From contig JBKQSL010000296.1 of assembly GCA_052143655.1 (NCBI GenBank), positions 1-7,322 on the forward strand: DNA of 7,322 nucleotides, read 5' to 3'. A program made the translations under genes and the position numbers. The notes under the pieces were generated by a model. The model did not search any database. It worked only from the letters and a program-made list of their open reading frames with translations, and had not been told where the DNA came from. The DNA comes from CAVSUR01 sp052143655 (lineage in GTDB: Bacteria > Actinomycetota > Actinomycetes > Streptosporangiales > Streptosporangiaceae). Shown here one piece after another: positions 4,938-7,322 of this stretch; position 1 is the first letter of the stretch; each line of letters starts with the position of its first letter.

Positions 4938-6052
4938 CCAGCGTCATCAGCACCCGCGAGCTGCGCAAGAGCTTCCCGGCCGGCCAGCGGCGGGAGCGCC
5001 GCCAGGTCGAGGCGGTGCGCGGCGTCAGCATCGACGTTCGCGCGGGCGAGATCTTCGGCTTCCTCGGGCCCAACGGCGCGGGCAAGACCACCACGCTGCG
5101 GATGCTCACCACCCTGCTGCCCATCGACGCGGGCACGGCGACGGTGGCCGGCTTCGACGTGGCCCGCCAGCCGCAGCAGGTCCGGACCCGGATCGGCTAC
5201 GTCAGCCAGCTGGGCGGCGCCGACGAGCTGGCCACCGGCCGGGAGAACCTGATGCTGGCCGGCCAGCTGTACGGCGGCGGCCGCGCGCAGGTAGCCGAGC
5301 GCGCGGACCGGCTCGCCGGGCTGCTGGACCTGAGCAGCTTCGCCGGCCGGCGGGTCAGCACCTACTCGGGCGGGCAGCGGCGGCGGCTGGACGTGGCGCT
5401 CGGGATCGTGCACGAGCCGACGGTGCTGTTCCTGGACGAGCCGACGGCCGGCCTGGACCCGCAGAGCCGGGCCAACCTGTGGGAGCACATCGGCGCCCTG
5501 CGCGAGCGCGGCACCACCGTGTTCCTCACCACGCACTACCTGGACGAGGCCGACACCCTGTGCGACCGGCTGATGATCATGGATCACGGCCGGATCGTGG
5601 CCGAGGGCACGCCGCGGGAGCTCAAGCAGCAGGTGGCCGGCGACGCGATCACGATCAGCGTCCGGCCCGGGGAGCCGGGCGGGGCCGGCCCGGCCGTTGA
5701 CGGCCCGGCCGGCCATCCGGCCGGGGCCGCCGCCCTGGCCGGCGAGCGGGCGGCGGCCCGGCTGCGCGCCGAGCCGTACGTGCGCGAGCTCACCTCCGAC
5801 GGCGGCCAGGTCCGGCTCTACGTCGACGACGGCGGCAGCGCGCTGCCGCAGCTGACCCGGCTGCTGGACGCCGAGGGCATCGGGATCCGGTCGATCGCGA
5901 TGTCCGAGCCGACGCTGGACGACGTCTTCTTGCGGCAGACCGGCCGGCTGCTGCGCGAGGCGAGCCCCGGTGCCGTGGATGAGCCGGACGGCGGCGGCCC
6001 CGAGAGCCCTGACAGCCCTGACAGCCCACAGGATACGGAGGTCCTGGCATGA
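4934..6052 (+). CDS. ABC exporter ATP-binding protein, DrrA type
   Basis: This is the cytoplasmic ATPase subunit of an ABC-2 exporter, 372 residues. It has Walker A GPNGAGKTTT (45-54), Q-loop Q92 in YVSQLGGADELATGREN, signature YSGGQRRRLDVA (144-155), Walker B VLFLDEPTAGLDP (164-176) with catalytic E169, and H-loop H201 in TTHYLDEAD, so all ATPase elements are present. The C-terminal DUF4162-type domain (about 272-340) ends with the family motif EPTLDDVFL (325-333), as in daunorubicin-exporter ATPases. A Gly/Pro/Ala-rich linker (245-270) joins the domains, and a short SPDSPDSP repeat lies near the C-terminus (358-365). The ATG at 4934 overlaps the PadR stop and has the strong ribosome site GGAGGTGAG (4920-4928). 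The partner permease overlaps its stop. Substrate unknown; drug, lipid or secondary-metabolite export is the family expectation. Confidence 0.93.
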   Translation: MTSVISTRELRKSFPAGQRRERRQVEAVRGVSIDVRAGEIFGFLGPNGAGKTTTLRMLTTLLPIDAGTATVAGFDVARQPQQVRTRIGYVSQLGGADELATGRENLMLAGQLYGGGRAQVAERADRLAGLLDLSSFAGRRVSTYSGGQRRRLDVALGIVHEPTVLFLDEPTAGLDPQSRANLWEHIGALRERGTTVFLTTHYLDEADTLCDRLMIMDHGRIVAEGTPRELKQQVAGDAITISVRPGEPGGAGPAVDGPAGHPAGAAALAGERAAARLRAEPYVRELTSDGGQVRLYVDDGGSALPQLTRLLDAEGIGIRSIAMSEPTLDDVFLRQTGRLLREASPGAVDEPDGGGPESPDSPDSPQDTEVLA

Positions 6053-6810
6053 AAACCGGCAGGGACATCGGCCTGCTCTACAGCAGGTACCTGCGCCAGC
6101 TGCTGCGCAACCCGGTCTGGCTGCTCGTCGGCTTCTCCACCCCGATCCTCTACCTGGCGCTGTTCACGCCGCTGCTCAAGCGGCTGTCCGGCGCGGGCGG
6201 CCTGCCGACCGGCAACGTCCTGGACCTGTTCCTGCCGGGCATCCTGGCGCTGCTGGCCTACGCGAGCGGGATCGGCCCCGGCTTCAACACGATTTTCGAG
6301 CTGAAGGGCGGCCTGATCGAGCGGCTGCGGGTCACCCCCGCGAGCCGGTTCGCGATCCTGGTCGGCCCGATCCTGGCGACGATGGTGATGATGTTCGCCT
6401 TCGACGCGGTCGTCGTCGCGGTCGGGGCCGGCTTCGGCTTCACCGCGCACTGGGCGGGCCTGGCGGTGCTGACCGTGCTGCTCGCCCTGCTGATGATCAC
6501 CGTGGCCGCGTTCTCCATCGCCACCGCGCTGGTGACCAAGGACATCAGCGGCTTCGCCGCGATCGTCAACGGGCTGAACCTGCCTGTCCTGCTGCTGGCC
6601 GGGGTGCTGCTGCCGATCTCGCTCGGCCCGGCCTGGATGCGGGCGCTCGCGCACTTCAATCCGCTGTTCTACCTGGTCGACGCTTCCCGGGTACTGGCCG
6701 CTGGCACGCTGACCGGCACCGCCGTCTGGCAGGCGTTCGCGGTCCTGGTCCCGCTCTGCGCGCTGGTCCTGGCCTGGGCCACCCAGGTCTTCCGCCGCGC
6801 CGTCGCCTGA
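6049..6810 (+). CDS. ABC-2 type exporter permease, DrrB type
   Basis: This integral membrane partner of the preceding ATPase has 253 residues. Six hydrophobic segments can be drawn at about 22-44, 57-80, 101-127, 136-162, 169-193 and 225-246. The cytoplasmic segment with ELKGGLIERLRVTPASR (84-100) is the hallmark of DrrB-like ABC-2 permeases, in which E-R-L-R-V-T-P contacts the ATPase. NPLFYLVDASR (204-214) is also typical of the family. The length is normal for the family. The ATG at 6049 overlaps the ATPase stop as ATGA, with GGAGGT at 6037-6042 and six bases of spacing, so the two subunits should be made in matched amounts. Two hairpins follow the gene and probably end the operon. The exported compound cannot be read from the sequence. 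Confidence 0.93.
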   Translation: MKTGRDIGLLYSRYLRQLLRNPVWLLVGFSTPILYLALFTPLLKRLSGAGGLPTGNVLDLFLPGILALLAYASGIGPGFNTIFELKGGLIERLRVTPASRFAILVGPILATMVMMFAFDAVVVAVGAGFGFTAHWAGLAVLTVLLALLMITVAAFSIATALVTKDISGFAAIVNGLNLPVLLLAGVLLPISLGPAWMRALAHFNPLFYLVDASRVLAAGTLTGTAVWQAFAVLVPLCALVLAWATQVFRRAVA

Positions 6811-6822
6811 TTCTCCGGCCGT

Positions 6823-6861
6823 CCGCCAGCCGCCGCGCTGGCGGCTCCCGGGCAGCCCGGG
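6823..6861 (+). terminator. Tandem hairpins after the exporter operon, probable terminator
   Basis: The first hairpin has stem CCGCCAGC/GCTGGCGG (6823-6830 and 6837-6844) with loop CGCCGC. The second has stem CCCGGG/CCCGGG around CAG (6847-6861, extendable by a closing C and G). They begin 12 bp after the permease stop. There is no T-run. A 10-bp direct repeat, GGCCGTCCGC, flanks the pair at 6817-6826 and 6871-6880. Confidence 0.65.
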
Positions 6862-7111
6862 CGGCCCGTTGGCCGTCCGCGGCCCCCGAGGACAGCGAGA
6901 AGCCGATCAGAGAGAGCGGACAGGGCGGGCCTGATCTCGGAATTCAGGTCGAGGCTCCTGGCGAACTCGCTGCCCATCTGTGCAGGAACCAGGGGCCGCT
7001 GTACGCGTCGGTGCTGCGGCGAGCTCGGCCCAGACTGCGCTCTTCCAGGGGAAAGCGCTAGTTTCCTCGGGTCTGCCGTGCCCGGTCAGCGGCTCGTGCT
7101 GGTGGCCGGTC
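6862..7111. other. Non-coding stretch between the exporter operon and the ArsR-type gene
   Basis: No credible gene, tRNA or mobile element is seen. Open frames crossing it lack ribosome sites and recognisable sequence. Two weak structures are present: GATCAG at 6905-6910 with CTGATC at 6931-6936, and a 7-bp hairpin with one G-U pair, GGGGAAA at 7048-7054 with TTTCCTC at 7062-7068. The second could be a terminator-like element before the ArsR promoter. Confidence 0.5.
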
Positions 7112-7141
7112 TTGACGCGCGATCCCTCGCGACGCTACGTT
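7112..7141 (+). promoter_or_regulatory. Putative promoter of the ArsR-type gene
   Basis: A -35 box TTGACG (7112-7117) and a -10 box TACGTT (7136-7141, pattern TANNNT) are separated by 18 bp. Transcription would start near 7148, giving a leader of about 30 nt. A small inverted repeat, CGCGA-TCCC-TCGCG (7118-7131), lies in the spacer. Confidence 0.55.
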
Positions 7142-7172
7142 TAACCAATTCATTAATTAACAAGGTGGTTAA
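7141..7172. promoter_or_regulatory. Candidate ArsR-type operator, AT-rich inverted repeat
   Basis: TTAACCA (7141-7147) and TGGTTAA (7166-7172) are perfect 7-bp arms with an 18-bp spacer that contains the palindrome TTAATTAA (7153-7160). The stretch is strikingly AT-rich against its surroundings. It runs from the -10 box through the ribosome site, so a bound repressor would block both initiation steps. Binding by the downstream ArsR-type protein is inferred. Confidence 0.5.
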
Positions 7173-7176
7173 GCGA

Positions 7177-7322
7177 ATGGCGGACGACCGGCTCAGCGTG
7201 ATCTTCGGGGCGCTGGCGGACCCGACCCGGCGGGCGATCCTGGCCAGGCTGGCCGACGGGGAGGCGACCGTGACCGAGCTGACCGCCCCGTTCCCCGTCA
7301 GCATGCCGGCCATATCCCGGCA
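7177..7322 (+). CDS. ArsR-family HTH transcriptional regulator, N-terminal part
   Basis: Forty-eight residues are visible before the right edge. The phrase FGALADPTRRAILARLADGE (residues 10-29) and the recognition region TVTELTAPFPVSMPAISR (31-48) are the classic start of an ArsR/SmtB-type winged helix. This variant, with ALADPTRRAIL and SMPAISRH, is the group often encoded beside an SRPBCC/AHSA1-domain gene rather than the metal-sensing group, and no metal-site cysteine pair is visible in this part. The ATG at 7177 has AAGGTGG (7162-7168) eight bases upstream. An in-frame GTG at 7165 would remove that site and is unlikely. An AT-rich inverted repeat in front suggests autoregulation. The ligand and target genes lie outside the window. 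Confidence 0.9.
   Translation, partial: MADDRLSVIFGALADPTRRAILARLADGEATVTELTAPFPVSMPAISR

Noticed and set aside
4841..5716. Long minus-strand open frame (291 codons) opposite the exporter ATPase gene
   Set aside because: It is antisense to a gene with all ABC motifs, has low-complexity Arg/Gly/Ala-rich sequence and no recognisable domain. Such shadow frames are routine in very GC-rich DNA.
5818..6654. Minus-strand open frame (278 codons) opposite the permease gene
   Set aside because: It is composed of repeated Gln/Arg/Asp/His residues, as expected from reading the reverse of membrane-protein codons. It has no domain or ribosome site.
6940..6960. Stretch resembling a tRNA T-arm (TTCAGGTCGAGGCTCC)
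   Set aside because: No acceptor stem, D-arm or anticodon arm can be folded around it.
5970..7061. Plus-strand frame of 363 codons running past the permease stop into the intergenic region
   Set aside because: It overlaps the permease gene in another frame, is Arg/Ala/Gly-rich and has no recognisable protein. It does not support a gene in 6862-7111.

Overview
The window comes from a GC-rich bacterium, almost certainly an actinomycete. Codon third positions are strongly G/C, GTG starts occur, and one gene encodes a DUF4032 protein, a family I know mainly from Actinomycetota. No rRNA, tRNA, CRISPR array, insertion sequence or phage gene is visible.

Positions 1-1582, minus strand: remains of a carbohydrate ABC-transport locus. 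A LacI-family regulator (from 1582 or 1558) runs without a stop into the last ~70 codons of a MalG-type permease, read in another frame (196-423). The start of a MalK/UgpC-type ATPase follows (136 to beyond the left edge). The usual binding-protein gene, first permease gene and front of the second permease are missing, so this is either a true deletion or an assembly join. A LacI-type operator lies at the regulator's own start.

Positions 1583-3030, plus strand: a divergent gene for a DUF4032 protein whose N-terminal half keeps the landmark residues of a protein-kinase/Kdo-kinase fold. It converges on hisG (3135-4010, minus strand), the first enzyme of histidine synthesis. Four GC-rich hairpins lie in the ~175 bp where the two genes meet.

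Positions 4080-6861, plus strand: a compact operon of a PadR-type repressor, a DrrA-type ABC ATPase and an ABC-2 permease. Both junctions are ATGA overlaps and each downstream gene has a strong GGAGG site. A perfect inverted repeat covers the predicted -10 of the operon promoter, which suggests that the PadR protein controls its own exporter. Two hairpins follow the last gene.

Positions 6862-7176 are non-coding and end in an AT-rich promoter/operator. It drives an ArsR-type regulator (7177 onward) that is cut by the right edge.

I found no clearly new multi-gene system. The points most worth a second look are the broken LacI/permease junction, the kinase-like DUF4032 protein, and the PadR-controlled exporter of unknown substrate.
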